Of a stretch of 48,079 nt of DNA, positions 34,141 to 42,146 are shown in pieces; position 1 is the first letter of the stretch; each line of letters starts with the position of its first letter. Source of the DNA: Lachnospiraceae bacterium (GTDB taxonomy: Bacteria > Bacillota > Clostridia > Lachnospirales > Lachnospiraceae). Position numbers and translations under genes: made by a program. The stretch covers positions 1 through 48,079 of the forward strand of contig JAIKZO010000137.1 of assembly GCA_024682115.1 (NCBI GenBank). Direction: 5' to 3'. The notes beneath the pieces were generated by a model. That model was not told where the DNA came from and did not search any database. It saw nothing but the letters and a program-made list of their open reading frames with translations.

Positions 34141-35691
34141 TTAAAAACTCCCGTTGGCAACTTCGGTAAGAAGTTCCGTGATCACATTCCCGAACAGTCC
34201 GAAAACGATCATCAGTATGACAAAGACCGCGAGAGGAAGGATCATCTTCCATCCCGGATCATGGAAACGCTCTATCGCCGAATAATTGAACCCTTTCTCG
34301 GGGAAATATGCCCTTATGACTATCTGAAGCATATATATCGCCGTAAGAAGGGCCGATACGAGAAGCGCTCCGATCCCTATATAGGCAAGTGTAAGACCCG
34401 ATGAAGCCGCTGCCGATGCCAGATTCCATTTGCTTAAAAATCCGCAGAGCAAAGGAACTCCCATAAGCGAAAGTGCACTTACCGTAAACGCTCCGAATGT
34501 CTTTGGCATCCGCCTTCCGAGTCCGTCGACTTCGTATACGTATTCACGGCCTGTCTCTTCTATGACTATACCCGCACAGAAGAACGAACAGATCTTCATT
34601 ATGCCGTGGAAGAGCATATGAGTCAGCGCTCCGACCAGTCCGAGCGGTGTCATTACGAGACATCCGAACAGTATATATGAGAGATTCGAGATCGTCGAAT
34701 AAGCAAGTCTCCTCTTTAAATGTCTTTCCCTTACGGCCTGTGAGCAGCCGTATACTATCGTGAATATGGCAAAGGCCATCGGGATACACTGGGCAAAGGA
34801 ATCCCTGAGCACATCCGTTCCGAAGCTGTAGTATGTGATCCTCAATATCGCAAAGGCTCCGGCCTTAACGACAGCCACCGCATGAAGAAGTGCCGTTACC
34901 GGAGTGGGTGCGACACCTGCTTTCGGAAGCCATGCCGAAAGCGGGAATATGGCGGCTTTTACACCGAAACCGAAGAATCCGAACAGATAGACCAGTCTCA
35001 TAAGGCCTGCGGGTATCGACTGCATGGCACCCGCGATCGTACCTTCCGCAACTTCGACGGTGTTGCTATCTCCGTTATAATGAAGGATCCCTCCGAGAAC
35101 GAAATCAAGACTGTTTCCGTAGTTACTTAGGAACACCAGCGTAACGAATCCGAAGGCCGCACCTCCGAGTGAGTAGTAAAGATATGTCCTGGTCGCAAGT
35201 GTAGCTTCCCTTGAAAGCGTGAACACGATAAGAGGGACCGTAACAAGCGTGAGCATCTCGTAGAAGATGTACATCGTAAGGAGATTTGCCGCGCTCGCGA
35301 TACCGAGCGTAACTCCGAACGTCATGGTATAAAATCCGAAGAACGTCGTCTCCTTAGCCGTATTGTCTCCGGCTTCATGCTTCATATAATCAAATGCATA
35401 AAGCGTTGCAAAAGGCCACAGGAACGAGATCAGTCCGCCGAATATAGTTCCCATTCCGTCAAATCCCAGCGAGATCGAGAACTTTGATACGAAAGTGATG
35501 ATGTCACGGGGTTCTTCGGGTCTGTGCGTCATTATCACAAAGGAAAGGATCGATGTCAGGATCGTTATCGTCTCCGTATATATGCACATATGATCGCGCT
35601 TTTTAAACGGGATAAAGAATATCCCTGTGCTTCCGATTATCGGGAACAGAACAAGTATCAGATACCAGAAGTTTGAAATATGAGCACTCAT
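34141..35691 (-). CDS. Antiporter subunit (NuoM/MrpD-like), third of the cluster
   Basis: A 516-residue polytopic membrane protein. The conserved TM5 glutamate is in TMYIFYEMLTLVTVPLIVF and the TM7 lysine in FGVKAAIFPLSAWLPKAGVA, followed by PTPVTALLHAVAVVKAGAF. It overlaps the preceding gene by 4 nt (ATGA) and is followed by the longer NuoL-like gene after 12 nt. The changed PLSAWLPKAG loop, instead of PLHxWLPxAH, sets it apart from its neighbours, so it is not a recent duplicate. Confidence 0.9.
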   Translation of the reverse strand: MSAHISNFWYLILVLFPIIGSTGIFFIPFKKRDHMCIYTETITILTSILSFVIMTHRPEEPRDIITFVSKFSISLGFDGMGTIFGGLISFLWPFATLYAFDYMKHEAGDNTAKETTFFGFYTMTFGVTLGIASAANLLTMYIFYEMLTLVTVPLIVFTLSREATLATRTYLYYSLGGAAFGFVTLVFLSNYGNSLDFVLGGILHYNGDSNTVEVAEGTIAGAMQSIPAGLMRLVYLFGFFGFGVKAAIFPLSAWLPKAGVAPTPVTALLHAVAVVKAGAFAILRITYYSFGTDVLRDSFAQCIPMAFAIFTIVYGCSQAVRERHLKRRLAYSTISNLSYILFGCLVMTPLGLVGALTHMLFHGIMKICSFFCAGIVIEETGREYVYEVDGLGRRMPKTFGAFTVSALSLMGVPLLCGFLSKWNLASAAASSGLTLAYIGIGALLVSALLTAIYMLQIVIRAYFPEKGFNYSAIERFHDPGWKMILPLAVFVILMIVFGLFGNVITELLTEVANGSF

Positions 35692-37175
35692 AACATCACC
35701 TCCGGGAACATACCTGCCAAAACTGACAGTATTGTCAGGATTATTATCGGTACGAGCATCATCCGTCCGGGTTCCTTTGCCACCTGATAAGCATGATATC
35801 TGCTGCCGGCGCTTCCCGTAGCACCCGCGGTAATGGCATCGGTTTCAAACTTATCGCCCGGGAGAAACGCATTTATCGATATCGGCAGGAGATATCCTGC
35901 GGTAAGCAGTGCGGAAACAAGAAGCACCGCAGGCCCGAGGATCGAGAATACTCCGGTACCCGACTTTAACGCGCCCACACAGATGAACCACTTTGAAGTA
36001 AATCCTCCGAGCGGCGGGATACCGATAAGCCCCAATGATACGATAGTAAAGCACCACATGAGCACGGGCATCTTTTTGCCGATACCGCGAAGTTCATCGA
36101 CACTCGTACAGCCCGTTATAAATATGATGCTTCCCGCACAGAGGAAGAGCGCACTCTTTATGCACGCATGAGCCGCGACGTGGAGCATCGCGCCTTCAAA
36201 CGCCGTCTCATTTACCGTAAAGAGGGCGAACAGTATATAGGAAACCTGACTGACCGTTGAGTAAGCCAGACGCTTTTTCAGAACTTTTTCCCTGTAGGCG
36301 AGCATCGATCCCATGAATACCGTAGTGATGCTTAAGATAAGGCATACGGTCTGAACGTAGCTTCCCGCAAAGAAATCGGAACCGAAGATGTAAAAGATCA
36401 CTCTTACTATGCCGAGCACACCGGCTTTTACTATGAGTCCCGAAAGAACCGCCGATGCGGGCGAAGGAGCAACAGGGTGTGCCGTCGGAAGCCACCCGTG
36501 CATCGGGAACATTCCTCCCTTAACCGAAAAGCCGAGTATCATAAGGAGCATAGAGATCATCAATATCCCTTCCGGAGCGTTTGCCCGGTCAATGATGCCG
36601 CCGTAAAGGAACGTTGCTGTCTTGTCGGTCGAAAATCTGTAGGTGAAATAAAGCCCGAAGAGAACCATATAGGCACCCGCGAACGAATAGAACAGGTATT
36701 TGAGCGATGCCATCAGTGCCTGTCTCGTACGGTTATGAAGGACGAGTGCAAATGACAGCAATGTCATAAATTCATAAAACGCATAGAACGTAAAAAGATT
36801 GCCCGCAAAGCAAAGCCCCATCAGAGCTCCGGGCACCGTAAGATAAAATCCGAAGAATCTCTTCGTCTCTTCTTCATGCTTCATGTATTCAAAAGAATAA
36901 AATCCCGCGAGCACCCAGACTATCGCCATTATCACGGCAAACAGCTTTCCTGTTTTATCCGCGGCAAAATAAAGGACAAGGTATTCGTTAAGAGCAAGGA
37001 CCTCGCCCGGGCCGGCCGGCGTAAATACCGATACCGTCACAAAGACAAGCCACAGCACGAGCACAAAGCCCGTGTAGATACACGTCCTTTTAAGATCAAA
37101 AACCTTTTCCTTCGAAATAAGAAGAAAAGCACCTGATAAAATTGGAAGTAAGATCGAGATCAAAATAAAAACCAT
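35688..37175 (-). CDS. Antiporter subunit (NuoM/MrpD-like), second of the cluster
   Basis: A 495-residue polytopic membrane protein of the same family. TM5 glutamate is in FTFYAFYEFMTLLSFALVL and the TM7 lysine in FSVKGGMFPMHGWLPTAHPV followed by APSPASAVLSGLIVKAGV, the standard sequence for an ion-conducting subunit. Lysine and glutamate pairs are intact, so an active channel is expected. It starts 18 nt after the first antiporter gene and overlaps the third. Confidence 0.9.
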   Translation of the reverse strand: MVFILISILLPILSGAFLLISKEKVFDLKRTCIYTGFVLVLWLVFVTVSVFTPAGPGEVLALNEYLVLYFAADKTGKLFAVIMAIVWVLAGFYSFEYMKHEEETKRFFGFYLTVPGALMGLCFAGNLFTFYAFYEFMTLLSFALVLHNRTRQALMASLKYLFYSFAGAYMVLFGLYFTYRFSTDKTATFLYGGIIDRANAPEGILMISMLLMILGFSVKGGMFPMHGWLPTAHPVAPSPASAVLSGLIVKAGVLGIVRVIFYIFGSDFFAGSYVQTVCLILSITTVFMGSMLAYREKVLKKRLAYSTVSQVSYILFALFTVNETAFEGAMLHVAAHACIKSALFLCAGSIIFITGCTSVDELRGIGKKMPVLMWCFTIVSLGLIGIPPLGGFTSKWFICVGALKSGTGVFSILGPAVLLVSALLTAGYLLPISINAFLPGDKFETDAITAGATGSAGSRYHAYQVAKEPGRMMLVPIIILTILSVLAGMFPEVML

Positions 37176-37193
37176 AATCTTATCCCATTCCCG

Positions 37194-38771
37194 CTATGAA
37201 AACATTCCCAGCCCCGCTCTTATCCAGTCGAGGACGGTGTTCGAACAGACACCCAGAGCGATGTTGAGTATAACGAACAGTATGATGACAGTCCCGTACA
37301 GCTTTTCCTGTGGAAAGACAAGCCTGTCTTTTTCTTCAACGATCCCGTTTATTCCGATCCTCGCGGCAGGGACCGTATTGGTGACGACATCCGCCTGAGC
37401 CCTGTTGGCACCGAGCTTATCGGCGGGCATGTAGATCCTTAATACAGTCTTCATGAAATAGATTGCGTTCAGTATCGTGCTTATTCCCAGGACTATAAGT
37501 GCGGGAAGCATTTTTTTATAAGAAAGCGAAACCGCGGCATCCATGAACTGAAGCTTGCTGATAAAGCCTGAGAACATCGGGATACCTACCATCGAAAGTG
37601 ATCCGACAAGGAATCCTATTCCCGCTATCCTGTTCCGGTGAGCCGATCCCGTAAGATCCACGAAGTGCCTTGAGCCCTTTGAGACATCGGTAAGTCCGAT
37701 CGCCGATACGAACAGCATCGATTTAGTCGCTGCATGCGAAAGGATATGGAATATGGAAGCGACCATTCCGGCTTTAGTTCCCATTCCGAAGCCCATGTAG
37801 ATATATCCGATCTGCGCGATCGAAGAAAAGGCGATCATCCTTCTGATGTCGTTTTCCCTTATGGCGCTCATCGAGCCGCTTATCATCGCAATGAGTCCGA
37901 ATACAAAGAGGACGTTCAGAAGTCTTGACGAATAAACGATGTCAAAGCCGATCACTCTGTAGAATATCTTTATAAGAAGGAAGATATATCCTTTTGATAC
38001 CAGGCTTGAAAGGATCGCCGCCGAAGAAACCGTCGAATAACCGTAAGCATCGGGCAGCCAGCTGTGGAACGGGAAGAGCGCGCTCTTTATCGCAAGTCCC
38101 GTAGTAAGAAGTGCTATCGTTACGACGAGAGGTATGAGCGGTTGTCCGGAATCCACGATATTCCTTACCGCTTCCTGGATATTGCTCATGAGAAGATGAC
38201 CCGTAATGTCGTAGGTCATCATTATCCCGAGGAGCAGAAGTCCGGACCCGAGGAGCGACATTATCATGTATCTTACGCCCGCTTCTATAGTCCTTCCGTT
38301 TTCCCTTATGACTATGATGCCGCAGGCGGAGATCGTGTTGATCTCGACAAATACATATGCGGTAAAAAGGTCATTCGTATAAACGAGTGCAAGGAGCGAA
38401 CTGAAAAGCAGATTTATGAATACGTAATAAAGGTACTCCTTATCCGTTGCGACCTCATCCTTCATCTTATGACGTCCGCCCCAGATGGAAAGCAGCATTA
38501 TGATGCTGAAAAACAGAGCCATTCCCGTCTCAAGGACTCCGAAACGCAGTTCGTTACCCCAGGGTGCGGGAAAGATACCCATCACGTAGACAACGCTGGC
38601 ACCGAGGCTGATGCACCATACGAACGAAACGAGCGAAAAAGCAAGCACGGTAAGGATGACCACCGTATTGAGCACTCTCGCGGCTTTGCCCTTTAATCCC
38701 GAGCTTATGATAGCCGCGAACATGCAGATCAGTATGGAGATTGCCGGCAGATTCCGAACAAGATCCATCAC
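37194..38771 (-). CDS. mnhD: MnhD/MrpD antiporter subunit, first of the cluster
   Basis: A 525-residue polytopic membrane protein. TM5 glutamate is in YVFVEINTISACGIIVI, as in MrpD and MbhH, and the TM7 lysine in LAIKSALFPFHSWLPDAYGY followed by STVSSAAILSSLVSKGYI. The position directly after mnhC matches MrpD in Mrp operons and MbhH in Mbh. It overlaps mnhC by 4 nt. In Mrp the D subunit is one of the two antiporter channels together with A. Confidence 0.92.
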   Translation of the reverse strand: MMDLVRNLPAISILICMFAAIISSGLKGKAARVLNTVVILTVLAFSLVSFVWCISLGASVVYVMGIFPAPWGNELRFGVLETGMALFFSIIMLLSIWGGRHKMKDEVATDKEYLYYVFINLLFSSLLALVYTNDLFTAYVFVEINTISACGIIVIRENGRTIEAGVRYMIMSLLGSGLLLLGIMMTYDITGHLLMSNIQEAVRNIVDSGQPLIPLVVTIALLTTGLAIKSALFPFHSWLPDAYGYSTVSSAAILSSLVSKGYIFLLIKIFYRVIGFDIVYSSRLLNVLFVFGLIAMISGSMSAIRENDIRRMIAFSSIAQIGYIYMGFGMGTKAGMVASIFHILSHAATKSMLFVSAIGLTDVSKGSRHFVDLTGSAHRNRIAGIGFLVGSLSMVGIPMFSGFISKLQFMDAAVSLSYKKMLPALIVLGISTILNAIYFMKTVLRIYMPADKLGANRAQADVVTNTVPAARIGINGIVEEKDRLVFPQEKLYGTVIILFVILNIALGVCSNTVLDWIRAGLGMFS

Positions 38772-39142
38772 AGCCCCTCCTTTTTGAGTTTCATCGATAT
38801 CTCATCAAGGTTCAGCGTGTGATACCTCTTATATAACCTTATCGTGAGCGAGAGCATGAGCGCGGTAACGGACACCGAAACAACGATACCCGTGAGAACC
38901 AGTCCCGAGGGTATCGGGTTTATATACTTTTCGGTACTCGTGATCCCGTCAACGACTATGGGTGCGACATGTCCCCTGATATATCCTTTTTCCGCAAGGA
39001 AAAAATACATCCCCGAGTCCATGATGTTGAGTCCGATTATCTTCTTTATGAGATTGGGCTGGAGCAAAAGATTACCGAATCCTATCGAAAAAAGGATCAG
39101 TGCTATCGCTTCGGCATAATTGGCAAGCAGGTTCGGTCCCAT
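38768..39142 (-). CDS. mnhC: MnhC/MrpC subunit (NuoK-like)
   Basis: I use the start at 39142 (124 residues) because GAGGAG precedes it and MGPNLLANYAEAIALILFSIG is the NuoK-like first helix; the frame is open to 39220 but that start lies inside the preceding gene. Three membrane helices are present (about 5-27, 29-50 and 75-105; IIGLNIMDSGMYFFLAE is helix 2). NuoK-like subunits relay protons between antiporter-like subunits. It overlaps mnhD by 4 nt and lies 25 nt after mnhB. Confidence 0.9.
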   Translation of the reverse strand: MGPNLLANYAEAIALILFSIGFGNLLLQPNLIKKIIGLNIMDSGMYFFLAEKGYIRGHVAPIVVDGITSTEKYINPIPSGLVLTGIVVSVSVTALMLSLTIRLYKRYHTLNLDEISMKLKKEGL

Positions 39143-39167
39143 TATGATCTCCTCATTTTCCGAATCA

Positions 39168-40169
39168 TCAAAGTCCGCCTCTTCTGAAGAGCGCGTAGAA
39201 AGCGTACATCGTACAGGCAACCTCTATCCCGACCGCGATGTCGATCGGAAGGATGATACCTCCCGAAAGGATATGTCCCGCGATACCGAGAGGGATATGA
39301 TTGGCTATACCGTTTGCACCGGTTATGTAAAAATACGAACCTATGAGTCCGTACATGCAAAGTGCGGTGATCTTGGCGATCTTATAAACAGTCTCGTTAA
39401 AGAATTTCTGCGTGGTCTCAAATCCGAAAGCGCTGACGAACAGGATAAGCCCCGCTCCCATGACCGCGCCGCCGGAAAATCCGCCGCCCGGAGAAATCTG
39501 ACCGTTAAGGATGATGTAGATCCCGAAGACAAATATGATCGGACAAAGGACCTTCGCGGTCTGCTGAAGTATATCGTCTTTTTTCGGCTCGTATTTAGAG
39601 TCGGTATCCTCTTTTCTGTGAAGGAGTTTTTCATCTATCATGAGCATGCACATTACACAGCATGTCGCGATAAAGAGCACGTTGGTCTCGCCGAACGTAT
39701 CAAAGGCCCTGTAGGTTAAGATGATGCCCGATACGATGTTTACGGCACCCGTCTCTTCAAGTCCCTTTTCTATATAACGCTGCGATACGACTCCTGAGTT
39801 GGCAGGCGTATCGGGATCCCCGACCTTCGGAAGGTAAGAGACCGTAAATACGAGTGCCAGAGCAAGTGCCACACAGAACAGTATCGCAGAAACCTTATAC
39901 ACCCATCCGAATGCCTTGAGTTCCATGTTGTTTGCGGTATCATAGACCGCATAACGGACCTTGGCTTCCTCGATGTTATGTTCCTTTATCGTGGGTTCCT
40001 TTTTGATATGGTCTTCGTAAGAGCGCTTCATGCGCAGGTTCGAATAAAGGATGTCGTTCTCACCCTCATACCAGCTTAAAAAGCCCGATTTCTTTGTAGG
40101 TTTTTCATCATTTACCAAAACGCTCCGGTCGGAAGCCTTCAGCATTTCGTTGATCTCATCCTGCGTCAT
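39168..40169 (-). CDS. mnhB: MbhE-MnhB fusion with N-terminal cytoplasmic extension
   Basis: This 333-residue protein joins three parts. Residues 1-90 are a hydrophilic extension with no match I recognise (MTQDEINEMLKASDRSVLV start). Residues about 90-170 resemble MbhE (ALALVFTVSYLPKVGD, then YIEKGLEETGAVNIVSGIIL and TYRAFDTFGETNVLF). Residues about 200-333 are MnhB/MrpB (FGIYIILNGQISPGGGFSGG, then GAGLILFVSAFG). In MrpB that loop is usually HGHxxPGGGFQGG; here the second His is Gln. In many Mrp operons MbhE belongs to the C-terminus of MrpA. It starts 5 nt after the MbhD-like gene. Confidence 0.85.
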   Translation of the reverse strand: MTQDEINEMLKASDRSVLVNDEKPTKKSGFLSWYEGENDILYSNLRMKRSYEDHIKKEPTIKEHNIEEAKVRYAVYDTANNMELKAFGWVYKVSAILFCVALALALVFTVSYLPKVGDPDTPANSGVVSQRYIEKGLEETGAVNIVSGIILTYRAFDTFGETNVLFIATCCVMCMLMIDEKLLHRKEDTDSKYEPKKDDILQQTAKVLCPIIFVFGIYIILNGQISPGGGFSGGAVMGAGLILFVSAFGFETTQKFFNETVYKIAKITALCMYGLIGSYFYITGANGIANHIPLGIAGHILSGGIILPIDIAVGIEVACTMYAFYALFRRGGL

Positions 40170-40174
40170 AAGAT

Positions 40175-40480
40175 CTAAGCCTTTCTCTCGTTCTCTTCAT
40201 CGTCATCCTCGACGGACTCTCCCTCTTCTTCGGGATTGTTCAGCACGCCGTGGATCTTTTTAAGCGTCACAAAAAACAATATACTGGTAACACCGGCTCC
40301 GACCGCGGCTTCCGTGATCGCAAGGTCCGGTGATTCTATGATCACCCAGATGATACTCATAACGAGGCTGTATGCCATGAAAATAAGGACGGAATTCAGG
40401 AGGTTCCTTGAAAAAGTGACCGAGATGGCACACACTATGAGGATCGCAAGAAGGATATACATAAACAGACTGTTATTCAT
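40175..40480 (-). CDS. MbhD-like (DUF4040) Mrp subunit
   Basis: A 101-residue membrane protein; the start at 40480 fits because MNNSLFMYILLAILIVCAI begins a helix, while the open frame reaches 40570. Helices at about 5-25, 28-48 and 50-75, with SPDLAITEAAVGAGVTSILFF, define the DUF4040/MbhD domain that is fused to the C-terminus of MrpA in bacilli. Here it is a separate gene, as in archaeal Mbh. It ends with an acidic tail (GESVEDDDEENERKA). It overlaps mnhG by 8 nt. Confidence 0.85.
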   Translation of the reverse strand: MNNSLFMYILLAILIVCAISVTFSRNLLNSVLIFMAYSLVMSIIWVIIESPDLAITEAAVGAGVTSILFFVTLKKIHGVLNNPEEEGESVEDDDEENERKA

Positions 40481-40883
40481 CTTCTTCCTCCTCTTCTTCA
40501 TTAAGGATCTCCGTAAGATCCTTATCTTCCTTCCGCAGATATTCGGACAGATTTCCTTCGGTCTGGACATCGACGTATTTGTTTATCTCCTCGTCTGTCA
40601 CGGCCTCAAGACGGCTTATAAGATGCGAAGCCGTGGGCGAAGCGAACCAGAGGAACGCGATGACCAAAAGGAGTTTTGCGGATACGAAACTGAACCCGCA
40701 TATGAGCACGAGGCCGAAAAGGCATATGAAGATGCCGAGGGTATCCCCCATTCCGGCGGCATGCATACGGTTAAGGATATATCTGTATTTAACGAATCCC
40801 GCAAGTTCAAAAACGAATATCAGTATCCCGATGAACAGGAGGATCAGTCCGAGAATTGTAAAGATCGCTTTAATGATCGCCAT
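40473..40883 (-). CDS. mnhG: MnhG/MrpG subunit
   Basis: The start at 40883 (136 residues) is chosen because MAIIKAIFTILGLILLFIGI begins the family's first helix; upstream codons lie within mnhF. Three helices are present (about 4-28, 45-62, 65-85) with the MrpG landmark YILNRMHAAGMGDTLG. A C-terminal cytoplasmic acidic tail (about 100-136, ending EEEEEEDE) is unusual. The gene overlaps mnhF by 14 nt and the next gene by 8 nt. Confidence 0.88.
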   Translation of the reverse strand: MAIIKAIFTILGLILLFIGILIFVFELAGFVKYRYILNRMHAAGMGDTLGIFICLFGLVLICGFSFVSAKLLLVIAFLWFASPTASHLISRLEAVTDEEINKYVDVQTEGNLSEYLRKEDKDLTEILNEEEEEEDE

Positions 40884-41202
40884 CTTCCGTCTCCTCCTTC
40901 TTCTTATCATCAGTCTTTTTCTTCTCCAGATACACTCCGAGGTAAACCTTACAGAGCACAACGACCGCAAGGAAGGATATCATCGCATAAAGCACGCAGA
41001 TATCCGCTAGATAACCTTCATTATTCTTGACCGCGAGTATAGCGATGATGACCATTACCATGGTTCCCATCATGTTCACGCTCACGATCCTGTCGGGAAC
41101 TCTGGGGCCTATAACGGCCCTGAAAAGGCAGACAAGTACCATGATCGCAAGTATCACTAAAACGACCGAATATACTTTATCGGTAAACATATCGAGCGTC
41201 AT
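40870..41202 (-). CDS. mnhF: MnhF/MrpF subunit
   Basis: A 110-residue protein with three membrane helices. LVCLFRAVIGPRVPDRIVSVNMMGTMV carries the MrpF-defining GPxxxDRIxxxN pattern. It ends in a charged, Lys/Glu-rich tail (EKKKTDDKKKEETEDGDH). The start overlaps the mnhE stop by 4 nt (ATGA) and the end overlaps mnhG by 14 nt, indicating coupled translation of E-F-G. Confidence 0.9.
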   Translation of the reverse strand: MTLDMFTDKVYSVVLVILAIMVLVCLFRAVIGPRVPDRIVSVNMMGTMVMVIIAILAVKNNEGYLADICVLYAMISFLAVVVLCKVYLGVYLEKKKTDDKKKEETEDGDH

Positions 41203-41684
41203 GACTTAACTCCTTTTCCGATCTTTTCCATTTTAAGAAGGATCTTTTCAAAAATAAAATCCCCGTCGTCTTCTATCGCGAGGGATTCATCTATAGCATG
41301 TATTATGAGTTCATTTCCCGAAAGGCTTATCGTGATGGTTCCGGGAGTAAGGGTGATGGAATTTGCAAGGAGCACCCTGCAGATCCTGGTCTCAAGGCAG
41401 GTGTTCATCTTAATGATCACCGGATGCAGCTCGTATTCCTGTTTTATGATGATGAATTTGGCCATGACCAGATTGGCCTTTATTATCTCGATGATGAGGA
41501 TAAAACTGAAGTATAAGAAATAAAAGAAGCATCTTATCAGTGAAAGATCCCTCTTTAGCGAAAAATTCATAAACCTGCAAATGAAAGCATGCATTGCAAG
41601 CGATATTATGATGCCGAAAACGGCTATTTCAAATGTAAACTGTCCGTTAAAAACTACCCACAGGACAAAAAACAACAGAAACAT
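41199..41684 (-). CDS. mnhE: MnhE/MrpE subunit
   Basis: The first gene of the ten-gene operon encodes 161 residues. Two or three N-terminal helices (FLLFFVLWVVFNGQFTFEIAVF, SLIRCFFYFLYFSFILIIEIIKANL) are followed by a soluble domain with the MrpE landmark HPVIIKMNT, then LANSITLTPGTITISLSGNELIIHAID. These match MrpE closely. There is no well-placed Shine-Dalgarno; the -10 box abuts the start codon. Confidence 0.92.
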   Translation of the reverse strand: MFLLFFVLWVVFNGQFTFEIAVFGIIISLAMHAFICRFMNFSLKRDLSLIRCFFYFLYFSFILIIEIIKANLVMAKFIIIKQEYELHPVIIKMNTCLETRICRVLLANSITLTPGTITISLSGNELIIHAIDESLAIEDDGDFIFEKILLKMEKIGKGVKS

Positions 41685-41690
41685 ATTTTT

Positions 41691-41719
41691 ATTATACCCC
41701 TTTGATGGTAAAAATCCAA
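41691..41719 (-). promoter_or_regulatory. Promoter of the Mrp-like operon with -10 box abutting the start codon
   Basis: TATAAT (41691-41696) lies 6 nt before the mnhE ATG; a weaker TTGGAT (41714-41719) lies 17 nt upstream of it. Initiation would fall at the ATG itself. A possible Shine-Dalgarno, AAAGGGG, lies 12 nt from the ATG, which is rather far, so a leaderless mRNA is plausible but not certain. Confidence 0.5.
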
Positions 41720-41728
41720 TGTAACATA

Positions 41729-41762
41729 GTCGGGGACAATATCCCTTTGCATTGTCCCCGAC
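41729..41762. repeat. Perfect 12-bp inverted repeat, REP-like or operator
   Basis: GTCGGGGACAAT (41729-41740) and ATTGTCCCCGAC (41751-41762) are exact complements around a 10-nt loop. No T tract follows on either strand, so it is not a terminator. It lies 32-65 nt beyond the -10 box of the Mrp operon. I recall GGGGAC/GTCCCC palindromes in repetitive extragenic elements of Firmicutes, but no second copy occurs in this window. Confidence 0.6.
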
Positions 41763-42051
41763 CCGTTCGGAGCGGAGGTCCCTTTCCGCACCTTATTTGA
41801 AATGTCGGCATACCGGAAAAAGAGATAGAACAGAAATTTCCAGAAAATAAAGAATCAACCCATTTAACCCATGAATAGACACCGGCACACCGAAATATCA
41901 AATCCTTTGATCAAATAACCTGATGTGAAAATGTGAGTCGAAACGACTCGGAATAAAAAATGAAATGATCGATGTGGCTATCCTATCACAGCATATATGG
42001 GATTTACAAGTACCAAATAAAAATTTTTTTAAATTTTTTTCGAAAAGGGGT
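41763..42051. other. Intergenic region without a supported gene
   Basis: Between the 12-bp inverted repeat and the sigma-28 promoter I see no credible coding sequence. Notable are a 6-bp stem with a 3-nt loop (GAGTCG 41935-41940, CGACTC 41944-41949) without a T tract, and long A and T runs at about 42019-42040 just upstream of the promoter that could act as an UP element or bend DNA. Confidence 0.5.
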
Positions 42052-42078
42052 TAAGTCCGGCTAACAAAATGCCGATAC
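42052..42078 (+). promoter_or_regulatory. Sigma-28 (SigD/FliA-type) promoter
   Basis: TAAGTCCG (42052-42059), an 11-nt spacer and GCCGATAC (42071-42078). The sigma-28 consensus is TAAAGTTT-N11-GCCGATAA, and the -10 matches at 7 of 8 positions with exact spacing. A 6-bp hairpin (CCGTAC/GTACGG, about 42100-42119) lies in the leader, and GGAGGG precedes the start codon. Confidence 0.8.
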
Positions 42079-42146
42079 AAGATTCGTAACGATATAATTC
42101 CGTACTTTCGAGGGTACGGTGCACCATTACCACGGAGGGTAAAGAT

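Noticed and set aside
41692-41901. 69-codon minus-strand frame upstream of mnhE
   Set aside because: It contains the 12-bp palindrome and the mnhE promoter, has no ribosome binding site and no recognisable sequence.
42093-42098. TATAAT downstream of the sigma-28 promoter
   Set aside because: No acceptable -35 at 16-18 nt; the expected place is filled by the sigma-28 -10 element, which has the better match.
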